A stretch of 64,000 nucleotides of DNA from Bacteroidales bacterium (lineage in GTDB: Bacteria > Bacteroidota > Bacteroidia > Bacteroidales > F082): assembly GCA_024710405.1 (NCBI GenBank), contig JANJUV010000015.1, positions 17,792 to 81,791 of the forward strand. The letters are read 5' to 3'. This document shows positions 7,693 to 16,301 of the stretch, one piece after another (position 1 is the stretch's first letter; the number at the start of each line of letters is the position of its first letter). The notes under the pieces were generated by a model, which was not told the origin of the DNA, made no database searches, and saw only the letters and a list, made by a program, of their open reading frames with translations. The position numbers and the translations under genes were made by a program.

Positions 7693-10600
7693 TTACCTGA
7701 TAACAGGCTTCATATCAAGATTCTGGCCTTCCTTTAGTATTACTCCTTTATTTTTACGTCCATCTATGAGAATAATCAGATCGCTCTTGAATCTGATGTG
7801 CCTTACATAATGATCTTCGTAAACAATTTCCTGTTTTGAAAGGTATTCAAGATCATAGAAACCATCGTGAATGAAAGGGTTAATGGTAAAATATCCGACT
7901 CCGAATGAGGTAAGGTTCTGAAAGAAATGAGTGCCCTGACTCGGGTCAATACGGTAGTTATCAAGCCCCGACTCCACAATAATGCGGGCGGCTGAAATCT
8001 GAGGCCACTTCACAGGTATGCCAAGCCATGGATCGCTCGAACCCCAACGGCCTGGTCCCACCAGAATGTAGTTTTTGTCAATTTCCAGAAAGCCTTTGTT
8101 AATGTGACCAACAATTTCGGCTATTTCTCTTGTTTTGGAGGGATCAAAATGCTCCGGTCGGACATAGACAAAGTCGTGTATGCCCCTGATAATGCCATTG
8201 CCTAATGCATGATCGGTGGTGATGATTGCCTTTTCGTGCGTAATGGATTCAATGTCGAAATCAACCGAATCGGTACTGCTCACAATCGGCCTGATCTGCA
8301 GCACATAGAATACCTGATGCACATCCTTTGGCTTGTTGAGTTCTATGGCAAATTCAATTTCAATGGGTTTGCCCATTTCAAGCTGCCCGATCTCGAGCAC
8401 ATCTTCAACTATTTTTGCCAGCGGAAAAGTGTTGTGCTTTAATATGTTGGAAAAAGTAACAATTTTCTTGCCGTCTTCATGGAAACCATCTCGAAGAATG
8501 TCGTTCTGAAAGTCGTAGGTGGAACATACAAATTTTATAGCACCGTCTTTTTCGGCTTCGGTGAGCCGCAGGTGCAGCAGGTTGGCAGCATCGTCAACAT
8601 TGGGCTGAAAACTGGCCGGATCGAGGTTTAGGGCAAAAAAATGTTTTTGGGTTTCGCGGAGTGCCATATCGGGCGAACTGGTCTGAAGTATTTTTTGCGG
8701 GTATTTTGGCGAAAACCTTAGAGAGAGGCCGCCATCAACGATATACTTTCCAAGCCCGAGCGCAATAGTTGCGATTCCGTCTTCAGGTTTTTCGGGCGGT
8801 ATCGGATAAAAATTGATGGAGCGTGCTACGCCTGAGCAGGCCGGATAATATCTTGTTCCATATGATTTGCCACACACTTCCTGCATCACTATTGCCATTT
8901 TTTCTTCGTCAATCATGTTTTTGGTGGCCATCATATAGGCTTTGCTGTCTTTGTAAAACGCTGATGCATAAACACTTTTAATGGCATTGCTTAACATTTT
9001 GATCATCATGCGTTCGTCATTTTCCACTACCGGAATCATGTAAGTGCTGTATATTCCGGCAAAAGGTTGATAGTGACTGTCCTCGAGCAGGCTCGATGAA
9101 CGCACTGCCAGTGGATTTTTGATGACCGAAATAAGGGTGTAGAGGTCTTCATGGATGCGAAAGGGTAGCCTTGCCTCAATAAAGTATTTAAGGATTTCTT
9201 CGTCGCTGATGTCGTCCGAAAGGGCAATTTCATAGAGGTTGTTCTCTTCCATGAAATCGTCGAAGACATCGGTGCACAAGACTACAGTACGCGGAATGGC
9301 AATGGTGACTTTCGGAAATTTATCGTGCAGTTTGTTACGTTTAATCAGCGAATCCAGAAAGGCAAGTCCGCGTGCTTTTCCCCCTATTGAACCATCGCCT
9401 ATTCGGGTAAAAGAAAGGTATTCGTCAAAACTTTCGCGGTTAAATTCAGCAATAACACCACGAGCTTTATTGAGCCTGAATTGAGCAATAGCGTCAAAAA
9501 CAAATCTTTTTATTTCGTCGCAATCCTGGAAGTCTTCAGGTGCGAATGATTTGAACAGGTCGGCCAAAGGAAACAATGCTCTGGCGCGTAGCCATTTTGA
9601 AAGGTGGTTTCGTTCGATGTGGTATTGCAGTGATTCGTTGGGAACCTGAAATATTTTCTCCTGCAGGGTTTTCAGATCTGAAGCACGCAACACTTCGTGG
9701 CCTGATTCCGGATCTTTGAACACAAAATCGCCAAATGCAAAAAACTCACGAATGAAATTGCGCAGCTCAAGTGACAAGGTTTTGGAGTTTTTGTTGATGA
9801 AGCCAACCTTAATCTGTTTTGCAATTTCTTCGTTATACACATCGGACGACTGCAACAGCATAGGCATGTACTTGTCGTTTTTTTTCACCACCTGACACAG
9901 TCTGATGCCTGCCTGAGGATCGATGACCCCGTCGCGTTCATAGGATATGTCGGAAATAATGCCAAGCAGGTTTTGCTTGTACTTTTTATAAAGACTGATG
10001 GCTTCTTCGTAATTCGTGGCCATGAGGATTTTAGGGCGACCGCGCATCCGGAGCATCTTTTGATGCTCGTTGAGCCCTTCGGTCATGAATGATTTCGATT
10101 GTTTGAAAATGATCTTGTAAATGTTGGGCAAATAACTGCTGTAGAACCTGATCGAATCTTCTACCAGAAGAATGCATTGTACACCTATGTCGCGGATGTC
10201 GTGGTCGGCGTTCATTTTGTCCTCAATCAGCTTGATGATGGCCAGCAAAATGTCGGCATTGCCCAGCCAGTTGAACACATAATCAACAGCTTTAAGCTCC
10301 TTTCGGTCGATCTTGAGATTGAGCTCGCGCGAGAAAGGCGTCAGCACAACAATAGGAATCGAAGGATAAGCTGATTTCAGCTCTTCGGCCAGATGATAGG
10401 TTTCCTTGTCCTCGGCACTAAGCATCATAATGATCAGGTCGATCTTTTCATCTGTCAGATAATCATACGCTTCCTTTTTTGAGGTTGCCAGCAGGAATCC
10501 GGGCGGATAACGCAGATTGAGGGAAACATATTCGTTAAATATCTGTTCGTCGATCCTTCCGTCATCCTCAAGCATGAACGCATCATACACCGATGAGATG

Positions 10601-10698
10601 AGCAACACATGATAGATGCGTCGTTTCATCAAACTGGTAAATGAAGTGTCGTTGAAATTGAATTTTCGGATTTGCGGATCTAATCGATTCAGTGGCAT
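7693..10698 (-). CDS. Double receiver-like / PEP-synthase-like ATP-binding protein
   Basis: A 1001-aa cytosolic protein. Residues about 28-160 form a receiver-like fold whose phosphosite position reads DLIIMML, without an Asp. Residues about 172-325 form a second receiver domain (CILLVEDS, candidate phospho-Asp D250 in IISDISYERDG). Residues about 430-830 form a PPDK/PEP-synthase N-terminal ATP-binding module: GDGSIGGKARGLAFL (434-448), VRSSSLLED (532-540), FAGIYSTY. A conserved-looking tail follows (LVGPGRWGSSDPW). The phosphohistidine swivel domain and PEP-binding barrel of true PEP synthase are absent, so it cannot do the full PPDK reaction. An alternative start (MKRRIYHVLL) lies 69 nt inside. 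The gene appears monocistronic. Confidence 0.8.
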   Translation of the reverse strand: MPLNRLDPQIRKFNFNDTSFTSLMKRRIYHVLLISSVYDAFMLEDDGRIDEQIFNEYVSLNLRYPPGFLLATSKKEAYDYLTDEKIDLIIMMLSAEDKETYHLAEELKSAYPSIPIVVLTPFSRELNLKIDRKELKAVDYVFNWLGNADILLAIIKLIEDKMNADHDIRDIGVQCILLVEDSIRFYSSYLPNIYKIIFKQSKSFMTEGLNEHQKMLRMRGRPKILMATNYEEAISLYKKYKQNLLGIISDISYERDGVIDPQAGIRLCQVVKKNDKYMPMLLQSSDVYNEEIAKQIKVGFINKNSKTLSLELRNFIREFFAFGDFVFKDPESGHEVLRASDLKTLQEKIFQVPNESLQYHIERNHLSKWLRARALFPLADLFKSFAPEDFQDCDEIKRFVFDAIAQFRLNKARGVIAEFNRESFDEYLSFTRIGDGSIGGKARGLAFLDSLIKRNKLHDKFPKVTIAIPRTVVLCTDVFDDFMEENNLYEIALSDDISDEEILKYFIEARLPFRIHEDLYTLISVIKNPLAVRSSSLLEDSHYQPFAGIYSTYMIPVVENDERMMIKMLSNAIKSVYASAFYKDSKAYMMATKNMIDEEKMAIVMQEVCGKSYGTRYYPACSGVARSINFYPIPPEKPEDGIATIALGLGKYIVDGGLSLRFSPKYPQKILQTSSPDMALRETQKHFFALNLDPASFQPNVDDAANLLHLRLTEAEKDGAIKFVCSTYDFQNDILRDGFHEDGKKIVTFSNILKHNTFPLAKIVEDVLEIGQLEMGKPIEIEFAIELNKPKDVHQVFYVLQIRPIVSSTDSVDFDIESITHEKAIITTDHALGNGIIRGIHDFVYVRPEHFDPSKTREIAEIVGHINKGFLEIDKNYILVGPGRWGSSDPWLGIPVKWPQISAARIIVESGLDNYRIDPSQGTHFFQNLTSFGVGYFTINPFIHDGFYDLEYLSKQEIVYEDHYVRHIRFKSDLIILIDGRKNKGVILKEGQNLDMKPVIR

Positions 10699-10868
10699 AG
10701 ACAGCTAAGTTATTTTTCAACAGTCTGAAGGGCTGTAATTTGCCCAGCATTAAACGGAAACATCCAACCGGTGCGCGTTGCAGCGGAAAGACTTTCATGC
10801 AATGTTAATAATTTTATTTGGATTGAGTTTATATTAGGGCACTCTGTTAAAAATTAACATTGAAACAC

Positions 10869-10899
10869 TTGCGAAATAATCATTATTTGTTTACGTTTG
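10869..10899 (+). promoter_or_regulatory. Promoter of the 38-aa membrane peptide gene
   Basis: TTG at 10869-10871 is spaced 20 nt from TACGTTTG (10892-10899), the classic Bacteroidota -33/-7 arrangement. The ATG is 34 nt downstream. Confidence 0.65.
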
Positions 10900-10933
10900 C
10901 TTCATGATTGGTTAATATTAAACTCAGGCTGCC

Positions 10934-11050
10934 ATGATCGCTTTAATTGTAGTTTCAACACTGGTAATCCTTGGTTTGGGGGCTCTGATACACGCCATCA
11001 TTCACGCACCGCTCATTGATGACAGGGGCGACAACTGGCCGGCAGTCTGA
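10934..11050 (+). CDS. Small membrane peptide, 38 aa, function unknown
   Basis: This short gene encodes an N-terminal hydrophobic helix (MIALIVVSTLVILGLGALI) followed by HAIIHAP and a charged tail ending DDRGDNWPAV. It has a good -33/-7 promoter upstream and the bidirectional terminator at 11077-11117 just after its stop, which makes it a complete transcription unit. One membrane span with a short polar C-terminus is the only prediction I can make. I recognise no family. Confidence 0.6.
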   Translation: MIALIVVSTLVILGLGALIHAIIHAPLIDDRGDNWPAV

Positions 11051-11076
11051 AACACAGGCTGCGCAACCCCTCAGGG

Positions 11077-11117
11077 AAAAAAAAGACCGGATTTGCTTGT
11101 TTCCGGTCTTTTTTTTT
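11077..11117. terminator. Bidirectional intrinsic terminator
   Basis: AAGACCGG (11083-11090) pairs with CCGGTCTT (11103-11110) around a 12-nt loop, with an A-run on one side and a T-run of nine on the other. It can end both the small peptide gene (+) and the PPIase gene (-). Confidence 0.9.
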
Positions 11118-11121
11118 CATT

Positions 11122-11754
11122 TCAGATGCACTGACAATTTCCGATGCCCTGACCCTGAAGTTCGGGCGGATTGCCACACACCCCGCAACTATCTTCATCA
11201 TGGTGATTGTGATGGTGGTCGTGTCCACTGCTGCCACCACAACAGCCCTGATCAGGAGTGCCACAGCCGCAACCGGAAACAACCGGATGAAGTTCTTCGT
11301 AGGTGGCTTCCCTAACTGCCATTACTTTGCCAGAAGTGTACAGGCTTTTTCCTGCCAACGGGTGATTGAAATCCATTGTCACCTTTTCGCCGGATACCGA
11401 AATGACCTTACCGTTAAACGGATTTCCTTCGCTGTCCATCATCGGAATCACTTTGCCTGTTTCGAGCATGCCGGGTTTCACCTCGCCATTGACGGCAAAA
11501 GCCGACATTGGCAAATCCATCACCATGCCCGGATTGTATTCGCCGAATGTTTCAGAGGGCTCAATCACAAATTCGAACGAATCGCCGGCTTTAAGGCCCA
11601 TTAACCGTTGCTCAAAGGCTCCGAGCAAACGCCCGGTGCCAAACACCATTTTGCGGGGATTATCATGGCCGGCTTCTTCAAGCAACTCGCCATGCTGGTC
11701 ATTAACCCTTATGTTGTAAACCAAAACCCCTGTTTTATGTGTACTTAATTCCAT
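11122..11754 (-). CDS. slyD: SlyD-like FKBP-type peptidyl-prolyl isomerase with metal-binding tail
   Basis: A 210-aa cytosolic FKBP of the SlyD class. The split FKBP domain contains MVFGTGRLLGAFEQRLMGL and SFEFVIEPSETFGEYN, with the insert-in-flap domain in between (VIPMMDSEGNPFNGKVISV, NHPLAGKSL). The last 50 or so residues are rich in Cys and His (SGCGCG, GHDHHHNHHDED, CGVCGNPP, CQC), as in E. coli SlyD, which delivers Ni2+ for hydrogenase maturation. No hydrogenase or urease genes are in the window, so a nickel role is only inferred. The frame extends to a TTG at 11781, but the ATG at 11754 is preferred because the promoter box ends at 11787. Confidence 0.9.
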   Translation of the reverse strand: MELSTHKTGVLVYNIRVNDQHGELLEEAGHDNPRKMVFGTGRLLGAFEQRLMGLKAGDSFEFVIEPSETFGEYNPGMVMDLPMSAFAVNGEVKPGMLETGKVIPMMDSEGNPFNGKVISVSGEKVTMDFNHPLAGKSLYTSGKVMAVREATYEELHPVVSGCGCGTPDQGCCGGSSGHDHHHNHHDEDSCGVCGNPPELQGQGIGNCQCI

Positions 11755-11786
11755 ATTACTGTTATTTTCTGAAGTTTTCAAGACTG

Positions 11787-11794
11787 CAAAAATA
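11787..11794 (-). promoter_or_regulatory. TATTTTTG -7 box for the SlyD-like gene
   Basis: The minus-strand TATTTTTG is 32 nt upstream of the ATG at 11754. Confidence 0.6.
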
Positions 11795-11932
11795 ACACTA
11801 TTGAATTATTTAGAACGATTTCAAATAATTATATCCTGAAAAACATCTGTCAGGATATACGCATCGCCTATTGATTCAGCCCGATTGAATATTGATTTGT
11901 TTATTTTATGTCAGGTTTCAAATGCATTATTT

Positions 11933-12844
11933 TCAACCCGCTGATGGCTCGAAATACGGTTCCACATGTACCCCAACATGAGTGTCCATGCCAAACCTTT
12001 GCCTGAGCGATACTTCCACCGCTGTGGCAATATTGTGCGAGACCTCTACGCTCAGCGACTTTTCCACTTTGATATGAACTTCTATGGCAAGTGATTTGCC
12101 CACATATCGTGACTTGAGGTTGTGGAAATACATTACGCCGGCAGTAGCTGAAATGATGTTTTCGATCTCTTCTCTCACTTTTACCGGGGGTGCTGCTTCA
12201 AGCAGTTGTCTGATGCTTGGTCCCCCGAGCTGCCATGCAATTTTGAAAATAAAGATACTGATTACCATCCCGGCTAATGGATCAAGGATGCGCCAGGTTT
12301 CTCCAAGCATAATGGCACCGGCAATACCAATGGTAGTGCCTATTGAGGACAGGGCATCCGAGCGGTGGTGCCATGCGTTTGCAATAATAGCTGTGCTTTG
12401 AATCTTTTTGCCTTCGGCAATGGTATAGCGAAACAGCAATTCCTTCACCAGCATCGACACCAGGGCTGCAATCAGGGCAACAAATCCGGGTTTGGGCAAC
12501 AACTTGCCTTGTAAAGCGGCTGCCACCGAAAGTAAACCATTGAATAATATTCCTCCGGCGACCAGGGCCAGGGCAAAACTCACAATCATGGTGGCAAAAG
12601 TTTCATACTTGCCATGGCCGTAATGATGTGTCTGGTCGCGTTCCTTAAAGGCAATCCTTACGGAAAAAAGCACAATCACATCTGTAACAAGATCAGACAT
12701 GGAATGCAGGCCATCGGCCAGCATAGCACTGCTTCTACCTGCTATACCGGCTAATATCTTTGATGCACTCAGCACCAGATTAATCAGCATTCCGGCAAGT
12801 GTAACCCGATGGGCTTTTTGCGCCATGGAAACATCACTCATCAT
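11933..12844 (-). CDS. Cation diffusion facilitator (CDF) metal transporter
   Basis: A 303-aa inner-membrane H+-coupled exporter of divalent metals. The N-terminal domain has about six membrane helices, with ADGLHSMSDLVTD in helix 2 and NAWHHRSDALSS in helix 5. These supply the H/D-x3-D transport sites, and the HHRSD form suggests Zn-type or broad specificity. The C-terminal about 90 residues are the cytoplasmic metal-sensing domain (HNLKSRYVGKSLAIEVHIKV). The -7 box at 12846-12853 nearly abuts the first ATG, so the ATG at 12826 (MAQKAHRV) may be the real start. Whether it works with the neighbouring metal-binding SlyD is unknown. Confidence 0.92.
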   Translation of the reverse strand: MMSDVSMAQKAHRVTLAGMLINLVLSASKILAGIAGRSSAMLADGLHSMSDLVTDVIVLFSVRIAFKERDQTHHYGHGKYETFATMIVSFALALVAGGILFNGLLSVAAALQGKLLPKPGFVALIAALVSMLVKELLFRYTIAEGKKIQSTAIIANAWHHRSDALSSIGTTIGIAGAIMLGETWRILDPLAGMVISIFIFKIAWQLGGPSIRQLLEAAPPVKVREEIENIISATAGVMYFHNLKSRYVGKSLAIEVHIKVEKSLSVEVSHNIATAVEVSLRQRFGMDTHVGVHVEPYFEPSAG

Positions 12845-12845
12845 G

Positions 12846-12853
12846 CAAATTTA
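12846..12853 (-). promoter_or_regulatory. TAAATTTG -7 box for the CDF gene
   Basis: The minus-strand TAAATTTG is one base from the first ATG. Either the mRNA is leaderless from 12841 or translation starts at 12826. Confidence 0.55.
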
Positions 12854-12952
12854 CATGATAAAGCCATAAAATCTGCAGGTTTTTCAAACTGCAATTCTAA
12901 GTCAATTAGCTAATTCGTTCGGCAGAAAGACAAAAGTTGCGCTTTAATGGAC

Positions 12953-12960
12953 TATTTTTG
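12953..12960 (+). promoter_or_regulatory. TATTTTTG -7 box for obg
   Basis: TATTTTTG lies 13 nt before the ATG at 12974. It rules out the in-frame ATG at 12947, which is upstream of the box. Confidence 0.65.
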
Positions 12961-12973
12961 CAAAAAAATCCGG

Positions 12974-13966
12974 ATGGCAGGTTCTAATTTTGTTGATCAC
13001 GTAAAGGTGTTGTGCCGGTCGGGTAAAGGTGGTGCCGGTTCGGCCCATTTCAGACGGGAGAAGTTTGTTCCCAAAGGAGGTCCCGATGGAGGCGACGGAG
13101 GCAGGGGAGGCCATGTGATTATGAGGGGCAATGCCCAGATGTGGACATTACTGCATCTGCGCTATACCAAACACCTGTATGCCGAGAACGGGGAATCGGG
13201 CGGAAGACAGCAAAGCACAGGAGCCAGTGGAAAAGATATTGTGATCGAAGTGCCACTCGGAACCATTGCCACCCACGCTGACACAGGTGAATTAATCGGC
13301 GAAATATCCGAACACGGCCAAACAGTCATGCTGCTTAAAGGGGGAAGGGGCGGACAGGGGAATGTGCATTTTAAAACATCAACCAATCAGGCTCCGCGCT
13401 ACGCCCAACCTGGCGAAGAAGGTGAAGAATTTTATGTGGTGCTCGAACTGAAACTGCTGGCTGATGTGGGATTGGTCGGGTTTCCCAATGCAGGCAAATC
13501 AACTTTGCTGTCCGTGGTTTCGGCGGCCAAACCCGAAATCGGCGATTATCCCTTTACTACTCTGGTGCCCAATCTGGGAATTGTGGAGTATTATGATTTC
13601 AAATCCTTCATAATGGCTGATATTCCGGGTATCATTGAAGGTGCTTCTGAAGGAAAAGGACTGGGAATAAGGTTCCTGCGGCATATCGAACGAAACTCGG
13701 TGCTTTTGTTTCTTATTCCGGCCGATGCCGACGACATCAAAAGACAGTACAATATTCTGCTGAATGAATTGGAGGCCTACAACCCCGAATTGCTCGACAA
13801 AGAACGGTTGCTGGCCATCAGCAAAAGCGACCTCCTCGACGTGGAACTCAAGAAAATGATTAAGAAAACACTGCCCAAACTTCCGCATGTGTTCATCAGC
13901 TCATTCACCGGAGAAGGTATTAATGAATTGAAAGACCTGTTGTGGCTCAAGTTGAATAATGAATAA
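12974..13966 (+). CDS. obgE: GTPase Obg/CgtA
   Basis: A 330-aa essential ribosome-assembly GTPase. The N-terminal glycine-rich Obg fold ([31 protein letters not shown]) covers about residues 4-158. The G domain follows, with P-loop GFPNAGKST, switch region [21 protein letters not shown], and SKSD in the NKxD position. It ends soon after the G domain and lacks the C-terminal OCT extension of some orthologues, as is usual in Bacteroidota. It binds the 50S subunit and is cytosolic. Start chosen at [10 protein letters not shown] from the family and the promoter. Confidence 0.96.
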   Translation: MAGSNFVDHVKVLCRSGKGGAGSAHFRREKFVPKGGPDGGDGGRGGHVIMRGNAQMWTLLHLRYTKHLYAENGESGGRQQSTGASGKDIVIEVPLGTIATHADTGELIGEISEHGQTVMLLKGGRGGQGNVHFKTSTNQAPRYAQPGEEGEEFYVVLELKLLADVGLVGFPNAGKSTLLSVVSAAKPEIGDYPFTTLVPNLGIVEYYDFKSFIMADIPGIIEGASEGKGLGIRFLRHIERNSVLLFLIPADADDIKRQYNILLNELEAYNPELLDKERLLAISKSDLLDVELKKMIKKTLPKLPHVFISSFTGEGINELKDLLWLKLNNE

Positions 13967-14006
13967 AGCTTTTCGTTTTCGCACTGCAGTTATTGGTTGC
14001 GGTGAT

Positions 14007-14014
14007 TATCTTTG
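14007..14014 (+). promoter_or_regulatory. TATCTTTG -7 box
   Basis: TATCTTTG lies 23 nt upstream of the ATG at 14038, giving the following gene its own promoter separate from obg. Confidence 0.6.
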
Positions 14015-14037
14015 TGCCTGACTAACCCTTTATTTCC

Positions 14038-14670
14038 ATGAATCGATACACAAAGCCGTTTATCCTCCTTTGTTTTCTGATCCCGGTTTTACTTCCGGCA
14101 CAGGACACAACTCTGTTCGACAACCTTGCCCTGAGCCGCAACAAAGGTGTCAGGCAACTGCTCGACCTCCGGTTCAGAGGCGGAAGCGGTGAGTTTGAGA
14201 AAATACTCCTCAGTAAAGTGTCATTTACACCCGAAGCCCGCAAAAACTGTCTGAACAGTGTGGTGATACTTTCGTTTACAGTGGACTGCAACAACAACAT
14301 GAGCGAACTCAAACTCAGGAATGCCCCATATTTTGGTATCAACGAGCAACTGACTGCTTTTTATGAATCCATAGTCGGACATTGGAACAGCTGTAATGAT
14401 GAGCGTTACACGCGCTTCGAAATACCGGTTCAGTTTCTGATTGAGGGCACCGAAACCAGCGGACGCGGATTTATTGTCGTCGAAGAAAAAAATCCCGGCT
14501 ACAAATGTAAAAGTGATCAGTATTATCTGGAAAATATCGAAAAGCTCAGGAAGAAGGGAAAGTTTAAAAAGGCACTGGAAATGACCGACATACTGATCAA
14601 GCGCGACCCCCACAACCAGGAGTATTTTGAATTGAAAAAGTCGCTTTTCGACAATACGGATGAAAACTGA
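14038..14670 (+). CDS. Secreted TonB-C-like/TPR-like protein, function unknown
   Basis: A 210-aa exported protein with a signal peptide (residues 1 to about 21, ending LLPAQ). Residues about 60-135 (ARKNCLNSVVILSFTVD, NAPYFGINEQL, RFEIPVQFLIEG) follow the beta-alpha-beta pattern of the TonB C-terminal/energy-transducer fold. The last 50 residues (KLRKKGKFKKALEMTDILIK) look like one TPR-type helical hairpin. It is probably periplasmic. The TonB-C assignment is by pattern only. The PAP2 gene starts 5 nt later, so the two form an operon. Confidence 0.6.
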   Translation: MNRYTKPFILLCFLIPVLLPAQDTTLFDNLALSRNKGVRQLLDLRFRGGSGEFEKILLSKVSFTPEARKNCLNSVVILSFTVDCNNNMSELKLRNAPYFGINEQLTAFYESIVGHWNSCNDERYTRFEIPVQFLIEGTETSGRGFIVVEEKNPGYKCKSDQYYLENIEKLRKKGKFKKALEMTDILIKRDPHNQEYFELKKSLFDNTDEN

Positions 14671-14675
14671 GCACT

Positions 14676-15254
14676 ATGTTGGAAACCTTACTTCAACTCG
14701 ACAGGCAGTTGTTTTTGTTCATTAACGGACTACATCATCCGCTGCTCGATCCGGTCATGGTTTTTATTTCGGGAAAACTGAGCTGGCTGCCATTGTACGT
14801 TTTTCTGCTTTTTTTGATTGTCCGACAGTTTAAATGGCAGGCTGTCCTTGTGATGATCTTTGTAGCTGTGTTGATTAGTCTTTCGGATCAGGCCTCGGTG
14901 AAGGCATTTAAGTTTGTTTTCGAACGACCGAGACCCTGTCATGAGGCCGATTTGCAGCCGCTGATCCATCTGGCGGCAGGCAGGTGTGGTGGTGCATTCG
15001 GTTTTGTTTCGTCACATGCTGCAAACAGTTTTGCACTCGCCACTTTCATCTGGCTTCTGCTGCGTCAGCACTTCCATTGGGTTTCATACCTCATGTTTTC
15101 CTATGCCGTCGTGGTTTCATACAGTCGTGTGTACCTCGGGGTGCATTATCCGGGCGACATTATAGGCGGGGCTTTGCTTGGAATGGCATCAGGCTGGCTG
15201 GTTTATGCCGTTTATCAGTTGTGGAACCGCCGGATTTGCAGGCAGTCGTGTTGA
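14676..15254 (+). CDS. PAP2 family membrane phosphatase
   Basis: A 192-aa inner-membrane phosphatase with about five or six transmembrane helices. All three PAP2 signature motifs are present: KFVFERPRPC (KxxxxxxRP), SSHAANSFA (PSGH-type, here SSHA) and SRVYLGVHYPGDIIGG (SRxxxxxHxxxD). Likely substrates are undecaprenyl diphosphate or another lipid phosphate, for recycling the glycan carrier; phosphatidylglycerol phosphate is an alternative. It runs tail to tail with the SAM hydrolase gene, with only 3 nt between stops. Confidence 0.9.
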   Translation: MLETLLQLDRQLFLFINGLHHPLLDPVMVFISGKLSWLPLYVFLLFLIVRQFKWQAVLVMIFVAVLISLSDQASVKAFKFVFERPRPCHEADLQPLIHLAAGRCGGAFGFVSSHAANSFALATFIWLLLRQHFHWVSYLMFSYAVVVSYSRVYLGVHYPGDIIGGALLGMASGWLVYAVYQLWNRRICRQSC

Positions 15255-15257
15255 TTG

Positions 15258-16031
15258 TCAAAGAAAATTGATGTACACAGCCGAGTTGCGGGCCATGCCG
15301 CACAATGATGCCGCATTACCCTGGTTTATGGCGATTTCAAGAAAACCGTGTGAACCAAAAAGAGCGACAAGCTCCGGTACGTCAACCTCACGGTATTGCG
15401 TGTGCAGTTCTTTGATCCTGTAAGCATTGAAATATATTTCAAATGGTCTGTTTTTAGAGACTTGCTTATACAGTTTATGCGAAATGTTGGTAATAAGGTT
15501 GCCGTACGAATCCACATACAACACCAGTCCTTTAATACTAGTATCACTTACGGTGGGCTGGAAAAGCATACGACTGTTGATCTGGCTGCGTCTTCCTCCC
15601 AGATCGTCCATCTGACCTCCCCGCATGATGTGAATGGCAACCTTCACAAATCTGTCTTTGGTGCTGAAGGTAAACAGGTCGCTGTCCTGCGGCACTTCTA
15701 TTTCAACAATCTCAGTTGGGGTATTATCAAATATCATCGAAAAAACGCCGTTGTCACATCCAATGAAATAGTGGTTGTTGTGGTGTATGACCACATGCGG
15801 TGTTTCGATGGATTCTTCGGTGTTCACGCCAATGATATGTATGCTCCCTTCAGGGAAGTTGCGATAACAGTTGCGCAGTGTAAAAGCCGCCGCCGAGAGG
15901 TCATACTGCGGAATGTGATGTGAAATGTCGATAATGGATGCTCCGGGCAGCATGGAAAGTATGCTTCCTTTAACAGCCGCCAGATAATAATCCGAAGTGC
16001 CCCAGTCGGTAGTTAAGGTGATTATTCCCAT
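15258..16031 (-). CDS. SAM hydroxide adenosyltransferase (DUF62 family)
   Basis: A 257-aa cytosolic protein of the family that hydrolyses S-adenosylmethionine to adenosine and methionine; fluorinase and chlorinase are relatives. The N-terminus ITLTTDWGTSDYYLAAVKG carries the conserved Asp and the start of the SAM pocket. Other family markers are IDISHHIPQYDLSAAAF, FIGCDNGVFSMIF and VLYVDSYGNLITNI. Nothing suggests halogenase activity. The physiological role in bacteria is not settled. Confidence 0.9.
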   Translation of the reverse strand: MGIITLTTDWGTSDYYLAAVKGSILSMLPGASIIDISHHIPQYDLSAAAFTLRNCYRNFPEGSIHIIGVNTEESIETPHVVIHHNNHYFIGCDNGVFSMIFDNTPTEIVEIEVPQDSDLFTFSTKDRFVKVAIHIMRGGQMDDLGGRRSQINSRMLFQPTVSDTSIKGLVLYVDSYGNLITNISHKLYKQVSKNRPFEIYFNAYRIKELHTQYREVDVPELVALFGSHGFLEIAINQGNAASLCGMARNSAVYINFL

Positions 16032-16200
16032 GTGCTTATCTCAGTATGTGCACAAATCCCAGATTTGTTCATCAGTTTACGGCTTTGGTTTTCAAAAGCA
16101 ACCCGGTTCAAAAAATGTATCAGTTTCACATCAACAAGTTCTGTTTTTGGGGAATTCGGTTTGCCTCGTAAACAGCTTTCTTTTACCCAAAAAATTCACT

Positions 16201-16208
16201 TATTTTTG
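16201..16208 (+). promoter_or_regulatory. TATTTTTG -7 box for phoH-purC
   Basis: TATTTTTG lies 93 nt upstream of the ATG at 16302, giving an unusually long leader for this window. Confidence 0.6.
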
Positions 16209-16301
16209 TCCGGTCAAAATTACGAAATCGCATCGAAGTTGGTTGACCAACAGAAAGAAATTTGCCAATTATTCGTATTGCAGCGAAAGCAATGAATTTT
16301 T

